Assembly: GCA_938005465.1 (NCBI GenBank)
Contig: CALLNU010000024.1
Coordinates: forward strand, 8,467 to 72,466
Origin: an uncultured Collinsella sp.
Lineage (GTDB): Bacteria; Actinomycetota; Coriobacteriia; Coriobacteriales; Coriobacteriaceae
Direction: 5' to 3'
Length of the DNA: 64,000 bases
Of this stretch, positions 44,893 through 53,416 are shown one piece after another. The notes under the pieces are model-generated. The model was not told the origin of the DNA and did no database searches. It worked only from the letters and a program-made list of their open reading frames with translations. Position 1 is the first letter of the stretch. Every line of letters starts with the position of its first letter. The translations under genes were made by a program, and so were the position numbers.

Positions 44893-45882
44893 CTATGCTT
44901 GAGCGGCCAGTTCGGCCTTAGCTTTCTTCAACATGGCGTCGAGATCCTCGGAGGAATCCGAAGGAACCTTGCGGACCTCGAACTTGACGCCCTTGGCCTT
45001 GAGGGCCTCGAGAGTCTTGACGTCGTCATCGCCCATAGCGACGGCGTTGGTGACGACGACCTTGCCCTTGGAGTGAGCCATGGAACCGATGTTGACTTCC
45101 TTGATGTCGACGCCGGCCTCGATGGCCTTGAGCAGATCCTGCGGGTTCTCGAAGAGCAGCATGGCCTTGGTGTCACCAAAGCGCGTGTCCTTGACGACCT
45201 CGGCCATCTTCTTGATGGGAACGACGTTGGCATGGACTCCCGGAGGGGCAGCCTGCTCGATCATGGTCTTGCGGAGCTCGTCGTGAGCAACGCCGTCGGA
45301 AACCACGATGATGCGGTTGGGGTTGATCTGCTTGGTCCACGTGGTGGCCACCTGGCCATGGAGCAGACGGGTGTCGATACGGACGTGGGCGATCTTGATG
45401 TGCCCGTCGCCGATGACCGTTCCCGGAGGGATGGCGCCTGCAGGAGCAGCGGCGGCCGTAGCCGGCTTCTTCTCCTCGGGCTCCAGAGACTCGGGCTTGA
45501 CGCGCACGCCAGCCTTAGCCTCAGTCACAAGATGTTTTGCGATCGCATGTGCAGTGTTCTTTGCGTCAAAGCGCTGCGAATATGCCTCGATGAGCATAGG
45601 CAGGTTGACACCGGTGACGATAGCCCAGGAATCGTGGCCCTCGATGAGCCCGCTGATCTGGTTGAACGGCGTGCCGCCCCACAGATCAACGAGGAAGAGC
45701 ACCTGCTCCTGGTCCTCGAAGGAAGCGATTGCTTCCTCGACCTTGGCACGGAAGTCGTCGGGGCCCATGCTCGGCTCGAGCGAGACCACGGCTACAGACG
45801 GCTGATCGCCAAAGACCATCGAGCCCGTCTGCTTGATTCCAGCAGCCAAGTCCCCGTGGCTAGCAAGAACAATACTTACCAT
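44893..45882 (-). CDS. PTS mannose-family EIIAB
   Basis: The 329-residue protein has an N-terminal EIIA domain with the phosphorylated His9 in VLASHGDLAAG and LVDLWGGTPFN. An Ala/Pro/Glu-rich linker (about 130-155) follows, then an EIIB domain with His175 in DTRLLHGQVATTW. Phosphate passes from HPr to His9, then His175, then the sugar. GGAGG stands 7 bases before the ATG at 45882. It is the first gene of the operon. Confidence 0.94.
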   Translation of the reverse strand: MVSIVLASHGDLAAGIKQTGSMVFGDQPSVAVVSLEPSMGPDDFRAKVEEAIASFEDQEQVLFLVDLWGGTPFNQISGLIEGHDSWAIVTGVNLPMLIEAYSQRFDAKNTAHAIAKHLVTEAKAGVRVKPESLEPEEKKPATAAAAPAGAIPPGTVIGDGHIKIAHVRIDTRLLHGQVATTWTKQINPNRIIVVSDGVAHDELRKTMIEQAAPPGVHANVVPIKKMAEVVKDTRFGDTKAMLLFENPQDLLKAIEAGVDIKEVNIGSMAHSKGKVVVTNAVAMGDDDVKTLEALKAKGVKFEVRKVPSDSSEDLDAMLKKAKAELAAQA

Positions 45883-46199
45883 CACATAACCTCCTTTTTG
45901 TCTACGTATTTCCTACACGACATTAAGGAAGTATACCTGTTTGGTTTGTGGAATTATAGCTAAATTCGCAAAAGGTTGGTTTATTTGTTTAAACGTCTAT
46001 GTTTGTTACAAATTGATTACGTTACCGCTTTTTGACTCATTACACGCCAAGGCGTCGCACATCAAGCCATGCATTTTACAGATACAAACAGGCTGTTCAT
46101 TAATATCGATTTTGGCAAGCGCGAATGCGCTTGTACTGCCGCTATTTTGTTTAAACAGACATAACTTGACTACTGGCGTGACTTATGCACTAGCGCAAG
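45883..46199. other. Promoter region of the mannose-type PTS operon
   Basis: About 320 AT-rich bases. GTTTAAAC, itself a palindrome, occurs near 45988 and again near 46149; they may be binding sites. No gene was seen. Confidence 0.4.
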
Positions 46200-46281
46200 T
46201 AGTCATTGGGGACGTTCTTAAACGACTAGTCGTTGGGGACGTTCTTGATTGACTAGTCGTTTAAGAACACCCAACGGCTAG
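46200..46281. repeat. Second GTCCCCAATGACTA-family repeat
   Basis: Three related words (TAGTCATTGGGGACGTTCTT, TAGTCGTTGGGGACGTTCTT and the reverse-oriented TAGTCGTTTAAGAAC) occur in tandem with inverted ends. They lie between hypA and the PTS promoter. Confidence 0.75.
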
Positions 46282-46284
46282 GGG

Positions 46285-46713
46285 CTAGGCGATGTGGAGG
46301 GGGTTGGCGGCGTCGACGGCGTCGGGGGCGTCGGAAGGGCCATCGGGGGCAGCGCCCGCCGGGTCCTCGTCGGGGGTCTCGATCTGCTTGATCATGACCT
46401 CTTGACCCTGGAGCAGATAGGTATCGCCGCTACCGCAATGGGGACAGGTCTTGCCGTGCTCGACTGTCGCATAGTCGCGGCCGCACGCCTCGCAATGTGT
46501 CACGGCCTCGACGAGCTCCACAATAAGCTCCGCACCCTCGGTGATGGACTTTTTATCTGCCGCCCAGCGCCAAGCGTCGAGCAGCAAGTCGGAAACGACG
46601 CCCGAGACCTCGCCCAGCAGCAGCGTGACGCTCGAAACGCGACTCACGCCATTGGCGCGCGCCACGTTCTCAACATCGCGAATGATGTGATAAACGATTC
46701 CGAGCTCGTGCAC
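46285..46713 (-). CDS. hypA: Hydrogenase nickel-incorporation protein HypA
   Basis: The 142-residue protein starts MHELGIVYHIIRDVE, with the N-terminal Met-His-Glu that binds nickel in HypA. It has the zinc site CEACGRDY...CPHCGSGD. A C-terminal tail of about 25 Asp/Pro/Ala-rich residues is longer than usual. HypA delivers Ni with HypB to [NiFe]-hydrogenase. No other hyp or hydrogenase genes are in the window, so they must be elsewhere. The start is a GTG with AAGGAA upstream. Confidence 0.9.
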   Translation of the reverse strand: MHELGIVYHIIRDVENVARANGVSRVSSVTLLLGEVSGVVSDLLLDAWRWAADKKSITEGAELIVELVEAVTHCEACGRDYATVEHGKTCPHCGSGDTYLLQGQEVMIKQIETPDEDPAGAAPDGPSDAPDAVDAANPLHIA

Positions 46714-46725
46714 TTTTAATTCCTT

Positions 46726-46747
46726 CCGCCGTTCTAACGAACGGCGG
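46726..46747. terminator. Hairpin before hypA
   Basis: CCGCCGTTC and GAACGGCGG form a perfect 9-bp stem with a TAAC loop, ending just before the hypA ribosome binding site. It may end the oxidoreductase transcript or control hypA translation. Confidence 0.5.
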
Positions 46748-46907
46748 TCGGCTTGACGCTGCGCGAGTCCCAGACGGGCGATCTGCCTTTCAATCGTCGG
46801 GCATGGGCAAAAGCCCTATGCCCTCCTCTTTCAAGGCACCTCGCCACGCCTGGGACCCGCTCGCTGTCCAACCGCCCTCTGCGCCGTTCACTTACTTGTT
46901 AGGTCTC

Positions 46908-49685
46908 TTACTTCTTCCCAAATTTGATCTTAATTGCACGCTTCAATGCGTACTTGCCCAGGCTTGGGAGCTTTTGCTCGTATTTGACCATCGTTGAGCA
47001 CTCGGGGCGGTCGCGATCCAGATGGATGGCGTCAAACGCGCACTTGGTGGTGCACAGGCCGCAGCCGATGCACTTGTTGGGGTCGACGATCGAGGCACCG
47101 CAACCCAGGCAACGGGCGGTCTCGGCGCGCACCTGCTCTTCGGTAAAGGTCTCGACGTACTCGCTAAACGGCGCGGCCTTCTCGCGCTCGCGGTCCACGT
47201 GGGCAGCCTCGCGGCTCGCGTTGTCGTAGCTCTCGATCACGACATCGTCGCGGTCGAGCGCGGTATAGCGGCGCTGGTTGCGGCCGATGGTGAGCGTGGA
47301 GCCCGGCTGCACAAAGCGATGGATGGACACGGCGGCCTCGTGACCGGCGGCGATGGCGTCGATGGCAAAGCTCGGACCGGTATAGACGTCGCCGCCCACA
47401 AAGATGTCGGGCTCGGCAGTCTGATAGGTCTGGGGATCGGCAAGAGCACCCTGGCCGCGGCCAAGCTCCACCTTGGAGCCAGCCAACAGGTCGCCCCACA
47501 CAATGGACTGGCCAATCGACATGACGACACGGTCGGCATCGACACGACGCAGATCGTTCTCGTCGTACTCGGGCGCAAACCGGCCCTCGTCGTCAAAGAC
47601 ACGCGTGCAGCGCTTAAAGGTAATGCCGCACACACGACCGGCCTCGTCCAGGTGAACCTCCTTGGGACCCCAACCGCAGCTGATGTGAGCGCCGTCCTCA
47701 ACGGCCTCGCGACGCTCCTCCTCGCTGGCGGGCATCTGCGCCTCGCTCTCCAGGCAGAACATCTCAACGTGCTCGGAACCCAGACGGCAGGCGTTGCGCG
47801 CGACATCGATGGCCACGTTGCCGCCGCCCACCACGATGGTGCGGCCGGGCAGCGCGTCGATCTTGCCACTGTTGACCTCGCGCAAGAAGTCGACGGCTAC
47901 GGTCACGTCCTCGGCATCCTCGCCCGGAATACCGGCGAGGCGGCCGCCCTGGCAGCCGATGGCAACATAAAAGGCCTTAAAGCCCTGCTCGCGCAGCTCG
48001 TCGAGCGTCACGTCGCGACCGACCTCCACGCCATAGCGGAACTCGGCACCCATCAGGCGAATGACCTCGACCTCGGCCTCGATAACATCCTTCTGCAGTT
48101 TAAAGCTGGGAATACCGTAGGTGAGCATGCCGCCCGGGCGCTCGTTCTTCTCGAACACGACGGGCTTGTAGCCCTTCTCGGCCAGGTAGAAAGCGCAGGA
48201 CAGGCCGGCCGGACCGGCACCGATAATGGCGATCTTCTGATCGAAGCCGCCGGCGCGTGTCGGCGTCACCACGGGTGGAACATAGCGGGTCGCGGCATCC
48301 AGATCGCGCTGGGCGATGAACTTCTTGACCTCGTCGATAGCCACGGCGGCGTCCACACGGCCGCGAGTGCAGGCATCCTCACAGCGGCGGTTGCACACAC
48401 GGCCGCAGATAGCGGGCAGCGGGTTCTCGCGCTTAATGAGTGCTAGGGCCTCGTCATAGCGACCCTGAGCCGCGAGCTTCAAATAGCCCTGAACGGCGAC
48501 ATGCGCGGGGCAGGCCGTCTTGCAGGGAGCGGTGCCGGACTCATGCGTCTCGATGCGGTTGTCGTTGCGGTAGTTGGGCGACCACTTGGTGTAATCCCAC
48601 TTGGTGGCATCGGGCAGCTCCTGGCGCGGATACTCGGGCACCTGTCCGCCAGTCTTTTTGCTGCAGAGCTTCTGGCCCAGCTTAGCGGCACCGGCCGGGC
48701 AAACCTCAACGCAGCGACCGCAGGCCACGCACTTGTCCTTCTCGACCTTGGCGACATAGGCCGAGCGCGACAGGTTGGGCGTGTTGAACAGCTGCGAGGT
48801 GCGCAGGGCGTAGCACACGTTGACGTTGCAGTTGCAGATGGCGAAGATCTTGTTCTCGCCGTCGATGTTGGTGATCTGGTGCACAAATCCGTTGTCCTCG
48901 GCCTGGCGCAGGATGTCGTAGACCTCGTCGCGCGTCACGTAATGGCCACGATCGGTCTCGACCACGTAGTCGGCCATATCGCCCACGGCGATGCACCAAT
49001 CGGCCGGGTCGTCGGCGCAGCCCTCGCCCATCACGCGACGGCTCGCGCGGCAGCTGCAGGTACTGGCAGCATACTTACCCTCGTATTTGTCGAGCCAGTG
49101 CTCGATATGCTCAATCGGCACCGAGGTGCTCGCGGCGTCAATGGCCTTCTCGACCGGAATGACGTGCATGCCGATACCGGCACCACCGGGCGGCACCATC
49201 GGCGTGGCCTTGGACAGCGGTCCCTTGGACGCCTGCTCAAAGAACTTGGCATAGACCGGGTGCTCCTCGAGCTGGCCCACGCGCATGTTGAGGAATTCGG
49301 CAGAGCCCGGCACCAGCATGGGCAGCACCCACTGCTTGGCGCGCTCGGGGTTTTCCCAGTTGTACTCAAGCAGGCCCGTGTAGCTCATATCGTCGAGCAT
49401 CTTTTCGATATCGGCCTCGGGCATGCCGGTGAGCTTGACCATCTCGGGCAGCGTATAGGGACGGCGCATCTTCATCTTGCAGAGCACTTCGGCTTGCTCG
49501 TCGGTTGCGGCCTCGGCAAACGACCAGTACTCGTAGCCCAGCAGCTCGTCGCGATGCAGCAGACGGTTGGTGCAGTGCTCGCACAGCTTGACGATGGCCT
49601 CGCGCGGATGCTCCGGCAGCGGCGGTACAAACTCCGCGCCGATATCGGGCTCGGTGTAGCTAATTCCCGGTCCGTTGAGAATCAT
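46908..49685 (-). CDS. Multi-cluster Fe-S/FAD oxidoreductase (GltD-like)
   Basis: The 925-residue protein combines several modules. The N-terminal 300 or so residues have Cys groups CEHCTNR, TCSCRASRRVMGEGC and CNCNVNVCY. A [4Fe-4S] ferredoxin motif, CVACGRCVEVCP, follows near 330. A GltD-like Cys-rich helical domain (CKTACPAHVAVQGYLK, ICGRVCNRRCEDAC) leads into FAD binding (IIGAGPAGLSCAFYLAEKG) and NAD(P)H binding (VVGGGNVAIDVARNA). The C-terminus has CLGCGAS and CIGCGLCTTKCAFDAI. It probably moves electrons between NAD(P)H and ferredoxin-like partners; the substrate is unknown. It is divergent from a TetR regulator with two palindromes between. Confidence 0.85.
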   Translation of the reverse strand: MILNGPGISYTEPDIGAEFVPPLPEHPREAIVKLCEHCTNRLLHRDELLGYEYWSFAEAATDEQAEVLCKMKMRRPYTLPEMVKLTGMPEADIEKMLDDMSYTGLLEYNWENPERAKQWVLPMLVPGSAEFLNMRVGQLEEHPVYAKFFEQASKGPLSKATPMVPPGGAGIGMHVIPVEKAIDAASTSVPIEHIEHWLDKYEGKYAASTCSCRASRRVMGEGCADDPADWCIAVGDMADYVVETDRGHYVTRDEVYDILRQAEDNGFVHQITNIDGENKIFAICNCNVNVCYALRTSQLFNTPNLSRSAYVAKVEKDKCVACGRCVEVCPAGAAKLGQKLCSKKTGGQVPEYPRQELPDATKWDYTKWSPNYRNDNRIETHESGTAPCKTACPAHVAVQGYLKLAAQGRYDEALALIKRENPLPAICGRVCNRRCEDACTRGRVDAAVAIDEVKKFIAQRDLDAATRYVPPVVTPTRAGGFDQKIAIIGAGPAGLSCAFYLAEKGYKPVVFEKNERPGGMLTYGIPSFKLQKDVIEAEVEVIRLMGAEFRYGVEVGRDVTLDELREQGFKAFYVAIGCQGGRLAGIPGEDAEDVTVAVDFLREVNSGKIDALPGRTIVVGGGNVAIDVARNACRLGSEHVEMFCLESEAQMPASEEERREAVEDGAHISCGWGPKEVHLDEAGRVCGITFKRCTRVFDDEGRFAPEYDENDLRRVDADRVVMSIGQSIVWGDLLAGSKVELGRGQGALADPQTYQTAEPDIFVGGDVYTGPSFAIDAIAAGHEAAVSIHRFVQPGSTLTIGRNQRRYTALDRDDVVIESYDNASREAAHVDREREKAAPFSEYVETFTEEQVRAETARCLGCGASIVDPNKCIGCGLCTTKCAFDAIHLDRDRPECSTMVKYEQKLPSLGKYALKRAIKIKFGKK

Positions 49686-49776
49686 AGTCGTCCCTTCTCT
49701 TGCCGCAGCCTGGCAGGCACGCAGCGCCCCTCTTTTTACGGGCTCGACATGCCCCCACGCCGTTCACCCGTTATTG

Positions 49777-49791
49777 TTGACATTGTGTCAA
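49777..49791. promoter_or_regulatory. TetR-type operator candidate 1
   Basis: TTGACATTGTGTCAA has perfect 6-bp inverted arms with a 3-base centre. It lies in the divergent promoter region between the oxidoreductase and TetR genes and overlaps a TTGACA -35-like word. Confidence 0.6.
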
Positions 49792-49799
49792 AAACAGTA

Positions 49800-49814
49800 T
49801 TGACGAACCGTCAA
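49800..49814. promoter_or_regulatory. TetR-type operator candidate 2
   Basis: TTGACGAACCGTCAA has the same form (TTGAC-Rnn-nYGTCAA) as the site 23 bases upstream. Two equal palindromes suggest binding of two regulator dimers. Confidence 0.6.
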
Positions 49815-49873
49815 CAATATTCAAGACTGTTAGGCGAACGGTCAGGCTCAAACGGATGAAAGGCGGCAAGCGC

Positions 49874-50536
49874 ATGAGCAGTAACGCAGCGAACACCTCT
49901 GTGGCCGACGCCGTCCCCGCGCCCGACAGCACGGCAAAGCGCTTGACGGGCGACGAACGCCGTCGAGAGATTCTCGCCGCCGTGCGCGCCGTGAGCTCCG
50001 AGCTGGGCGTGTCGCATCTTTCGGTATCGGCCGTGACCAAGCGAGCCGGCTGCACGCGCTCGCTGTTCTACCACTACTTCGCCGATATGGACGCCGCCGT
50101 CACCGCCGTGATGGACGAAGCGATCGACGGTTTTATCGCCGAGCTCGAGCAGTGGAACGCCAGCCGCACGGTTGGCGACATCGAAGGCGCACTCGACACC
50201 GTCGCCCCGCTCTTTAAGCACCTGGTCGTGAGCGGCCACGAGCTTCCAAGCACGCTCACTTCGAGCAGCGGCGCGCTCTACGGCGGCTTTTTGCACAACG
50301 TGGTCCAGCGCGTGGCGCAGTATATCTGCGACACCACCGTGGTGGATTTTGTCGCCCATCATGAGCTACGCATCGACCATGTCTACGAGACGTTCTACAC
50401 CCTCATCATGGGTCTTTTGATGTATATCCGCACGCACCCCGATGTGCCCGACGAAACGGTCAAGGAAATCATCGCCTCGACACTCCACATCGAGGGCTAT
50501 ACCGCCAAGTATCCGGAGCGCAAGCCCCAGAACTGA
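49874..50536 (+). CDS. TetR-family regulator
   Basis: I start at the ATG 49874 (220 residues) with AAAGGCGG before it; an in-frame ATG at 49856 is possible. The DNA-binding domain (about 28-75) has RREILAAVRAVSSELGVSHL, VSAVTKRAGCTRSLFYHYF and FADMDAAV, typical TetR. The C-terminal ligand domain is unlike well-known members. It is divergent from the oxidoreductase and 63 bases before the membrane protein gene, so it probably controls both. Confidence 0.88.
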   Translation: MSSNAANTSVADAVPAPDSTAKRLTGDERRREILAAVRAVSSELGVSHLSVSAVTKRAGCTRSLFYHYFADMDAAVTAVMDEAIDGFIAELEQWNASRTVGDIEGALDTVAPLFKHLVVSGHELPSTLTSSSGALYGGFLHNVVQRVAQYICDTTVVDFVAHHELRIDHVYETFYTLIMGLLMYIRTHPDVPDETVKEIIASTLHIEGYTAKYPERKPQN

Positions 50537-50599
50537 CGACATTTGGCCAAACTGCCCGCGATCAGAAGAGGGGCCGCGGGCGTGTGAAAGGAGAGCAGC

Positions 50600-51607
50600 A
50601 TGCTGTTCGATGTTTGGGGTAGCGATACCCTTATCCACTGGGCCGGCTGGGCCATGGTCTTTATTGGCCTGATCGTGCTCAACGAGGTCGGCCGCCGCAC
50701 TAAGCTGGGCGCGGCAATCATCTTTGGCGTGGCTCCGCTGGCCATGACCATCTACTGCGTCGCCATCGCCATCGGCGTTTCGCAGGGTGCCGAGTGGGCG
50801 CTCACCAACCCCACCCATGTGTACCAGAACAGCTGGTTCCACTACGCCAAGGTATACGCTGCGCTGGCCGGTTGCTGGGGCTTCATTGCCATTAAGTACC
50901 AGTGGGGAAAGATCGGCAAGGCGCATTGGTTCCGTGCGTGGCCGTTTGTGATCGTCGCCATCAACATCATGATTGCCGTCGTGTCCGACTTCGAGAGCGC
51001 CTACCACTTCTTTGTCCTGGGCGAGTCCACCTGGGTCACCTCCGAAGGTGCTACGCAGCTGGCCGGCTGGAACAACGTGTTCAACGGCATCGCCGGTATC
51101 ATCAACATCTTCTGCATGACCGGTTGGTGGAGCGTCTACGCCTCCGAGGATCAAACCGACATGCTGTGGCCCGACATGACCTGGGTCTACATCATCGCCT
51201 ACGACATCTGGAACTTCTGCTACACCTACAACTGCCTGCCCACCCATTCCTGGTTCTGCGGCTTTGCGCTGCTGTTGGCGCCCACCGTCGCCGCCTTTAT
51301 CTGGAACAAGGGCGGCTGGATCCAGAACCGCGCCTTTACGCTGGCCATTTGGTGCATGTTTGCCCAGGTGTTCCCGTACTTCCAGGAGGAGTCCGTCTTT
51401 GTGACCCACTCCACGCTCGACCCCGGCGCCGCTACCGCGGTCTCGATCACCGCACTGATCGCCAACGTCGCCGCGATCATCTACATCGCCTACCGCGCCA
51501 AAAAGCTCGGCCGAAATCCCTACAAGCAGGATGTCTTTGAGGGCACCAGCGATTGGGAGAAGGCTACCGCTCGCCGCGCCAAGGTGGATTACGCACACGC
51601 CGAGTAA
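50600..51607 (+). CDS. Polytopic membrane protein resembling DUF5692
   Basis: The 335-residue protein has eight to ten hydrophobic helices and many Trp and Tyr. Examples are MLFDVWGSDTLIHWAGWAMV at the start and PDMTWVYIIAYDIWNFCYTY in the middle. It ends in a charged cytoplasmic tail. The pattern resembles the DUF5692 family as I remember it, but this was not checked. AAAGGAGAG precedes the ATG. It follows the TetR gene and faces the Fe-S/FAD oxidoreductase across the shared operators, so it may be a transporter or membrane redox partner for that enzyme's substrate. Confidence 0.75.
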   Translation: MLFDVWGSDTLIHWAGWAMVFIGLIVLNEVGRRTKLGAAIIFGVAPLAMTIYCVAIAIGVSQGAEWALTNPTHVYQNSWFHYAKVYAALAGCWGFIAIKYQWGKIGKAHWFRAWPFVIVAINIMIAVVSDFESAYHFFVLGESTWVTSEGATQLAGWNNVFNGIAGIINIFCMTGWWSVYASEDQTDMLWPDMTWVYIIAYDIWNFCYTYNCLPTHSWFCGFALLLAPTVAAFIWNKGGWIQNRAFTLAIWCMFAQVFPYFQEESVFVTHSTLDPGAATAVSITALIANVAAIIYIAYRAKKLGRNPYKQDVFEGTSDWEKATARRAKVDYAHAE

Positions 51608-51674
51608 CATGTTGGTCGCTGTTGGCACCTGGGCATAGGCCCGCCTGCCAGATTTTCAATCCAATGTCTCGCAG

Positions 51675-51714
51675 AGCCCCCGGAAAGCGTTTCACTCGCT
51701 TTCCGGGGGCTTTT
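51675..51714 (+). terminator. Terminator after the membrane protein gene
   Basis: AGCCCCCGGAAAGCG and CGCTTTCCGGGGGCT form a 15-bp perfect stem followed by TTTTGT. Confidence 0.92.
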
Positions 51715-51846
51715 GTCGTTGCGTCTCTAATCATCATCTATTCAAAAACACGCGCACATATAAAATCGGATTTCAAATCATACGGCGGCTCTATGGGGTC
51801 CCGTTTTTGGGTACAGTGTTGTCCCGATATTGAGCTTGGGGGATAT

Positions 51847-53343
51847 ATGAAAGATGAGACGATGGGCCAAGAGGATGCGGCCCAAGATGCAGAAGCTTGC
51901 GCTGAGGCCTTGGAGAGCTTAGACCGGATTTCACTCGATGAGATTGCGTTTGACGATTCGGGCGTTGATGTGCAGGATGAGCCGGAAACCGAGGCGCAAT
52001 CCGATGATCAGGATGCAGGCGACGTTGAGCCTGCCGAGGATGAGGCAGATCACGAAGACACCGAAAGCGAGGCCGGCAACCAGCCCGAATCCGACACGGG
52101 CGAGGAAACCGTCTTGCTCGACAGCTTACCGGCCGAGGATTCGCTGACCCGCGAGCTTCCTGGCCTGGGTTCCGCACCAGCCGTGGACGAGACCATCGCC
52201 ATGGGCGATATTCCCCTACCATCCGTTCCCTCGGCACGCGAGGCCGAGGTTCGCCATCGCAAGATGTCGCCCAAGCGCCGCAATCTGATGGTCGCCGGTG
52301 TCGTGGCCGTCGCGCTCGTCGCCGGCGGTGCAGGCTATGCTGCCTGGAACGGATATCAGCGAGAGCAGGCTGCCGCTGTCGCCGCCAATGCCCACACGAT
52401 GATGTCGGTGCAGATTGGCGTGCATGCCGCGGGCCTCGACTGTTCCACTGGCTCCAAGATTCCCGTGCAGGTGAGCGGACAAGATTCCGACGGTTCTTCC
52501 GTGAGCGAAACGCTCTACGTTGACGAGCACGGCCGCGGCATCAAACTGCTGCCCGGCGATTACACGCTCTCCATCGCTGCCTCCCCCATCGCGGCCGACG
52601 GCACCATCTATACCGTCCCGACCACCAAGACGCAGGTCACCGTTAAGAGCGATGGACAGGATTTAAGTGCCCAGGCCACCTTTAAGCTCAAGGTGCCTTC
52701 GGCCGACACGGTGACTGACGACCAGATCGATGCCGCCGCCAAGTATGCCGAGGAGGGCGGTGCGAGCTCCGCCGCGGCTGCCAAAGTGCTCCAGCAGGCA
52801 GCAACCGCGCGGCGCGACGCCGCCGTCAATGCCGTGAGCGCGCAAAAGGCACAGGCGTCCCGTGATGCTGACGCTCGCCACAAGGCAACCGACCTCTACC
52901 AGCTCGATATTCCCGTCGAGTGGTACGGCAAGGTCGCAACTTGGCAAAACGGAAGCACGCTATGCATCTATCTGGGCGACGACGCCAATACGCCGCTCGT
53001 GACGCTCGTCGCGGTGCGCGAGGGCGAGAGCTTTACGCCCGATGAAGGCGATACAGTTTTGGGTGCGGCCAATCTAGGCAACGGTTATACCGTCTACGCC
53101 AGCGGCCCCGTCTATCCGTACGTGGTGCCCCAGACCATCAACGGACGGACGCAGAACCCCGTGTCAACCTACCCCATGGACACGGCCATTGAGCTTGTCG
53201 AGCTTACGACCGGCAACCGCTACACCTATAGCCAGATCAAGAACGTACTGGTCGGCAAAGACGGCAAAGCCGACGCCGCGACCAAACTCGAGACCGACTA
53301 CCTCGCCCAGATTCTCCTGCCGAGTATCAAAGCCCAGGACTAG
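51847..53343 (+). CDS. Membrane-anchored extracytoplasmic protein
   Basis: I chose the ATG at 51847 (498 residues) with GGGGGA before it; the frame is open far upstream through a terminator and cannot be coding there. A very acidic cytoplasmic N-terminus (about 1-130) is followed by Lys/Arg residues and one transmembrane helix (about 146-170, LMVAGVVAVALVAGGAG). The external part has a beta-rich domain, an Ala-rich helical segment (about 295-345) and a C-terminal domain with YTVYASGPVYPYVVPQ. No family was recognised. The acidic Ser/Thr-containing tail could be a kinase substrate. Confidence 0.75.
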   Translation: MKDETMGQEDAAQDAEACAEALESLDRISLDEIAFDDSGVDVQDEPETEAQSDDQDAGDVEPAEDEADHEDTESEAGNQPESDTGEETVLLDSLPAEDSLTRELPGLGSAPAVDETIAMGDIPLPSVPSAREAEVRHRKMSPKRRNLMVAGVVAVALVAGGAGYAAWNGYQREQAAAVAANAHTMMSVQIGVHAAGLDCSTGSKIPVQVSGQDSDGSSVSETLYVDEHGRGIKLLPGDYTLSIAASPIAADGTIYTVPTTKTQVTVKSDGQDLSAQATFKLKVPSADTVTDDQIDAAAKYAEEGGASSAAAAKVLQQAATARRDAAVNAVSAQKAQASRDADARHKATDLYQLDIPVEWYGKVATWQNGSTLCIYLGDDANTPLVTLVAVREGESFTPDEGDTVLGAANLGNGYTVYASGPVYPYVVPQTINGRTQNPVSTYPMDTAIELVELTTGNRYTYSQIKNVLVGKDGKADAATKLETDYLAQILLPSIKAQD

Positions 53344-53416
53344 CCTGGCGCAGCAAGGTGCTCCCCAACCGTGATGAAGGAGCCAGGAGGTCCTGACCCC
53401 ACAGGTCCATAGATGA

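Noticed and set aside
51553..51846. An extended N-terminus for the 51847 gene
   Set aside because: The open frame crosses a 15-bp terminator hairpin and the end of the preceding gene; a well-placed ribosome binding site supports 51847.
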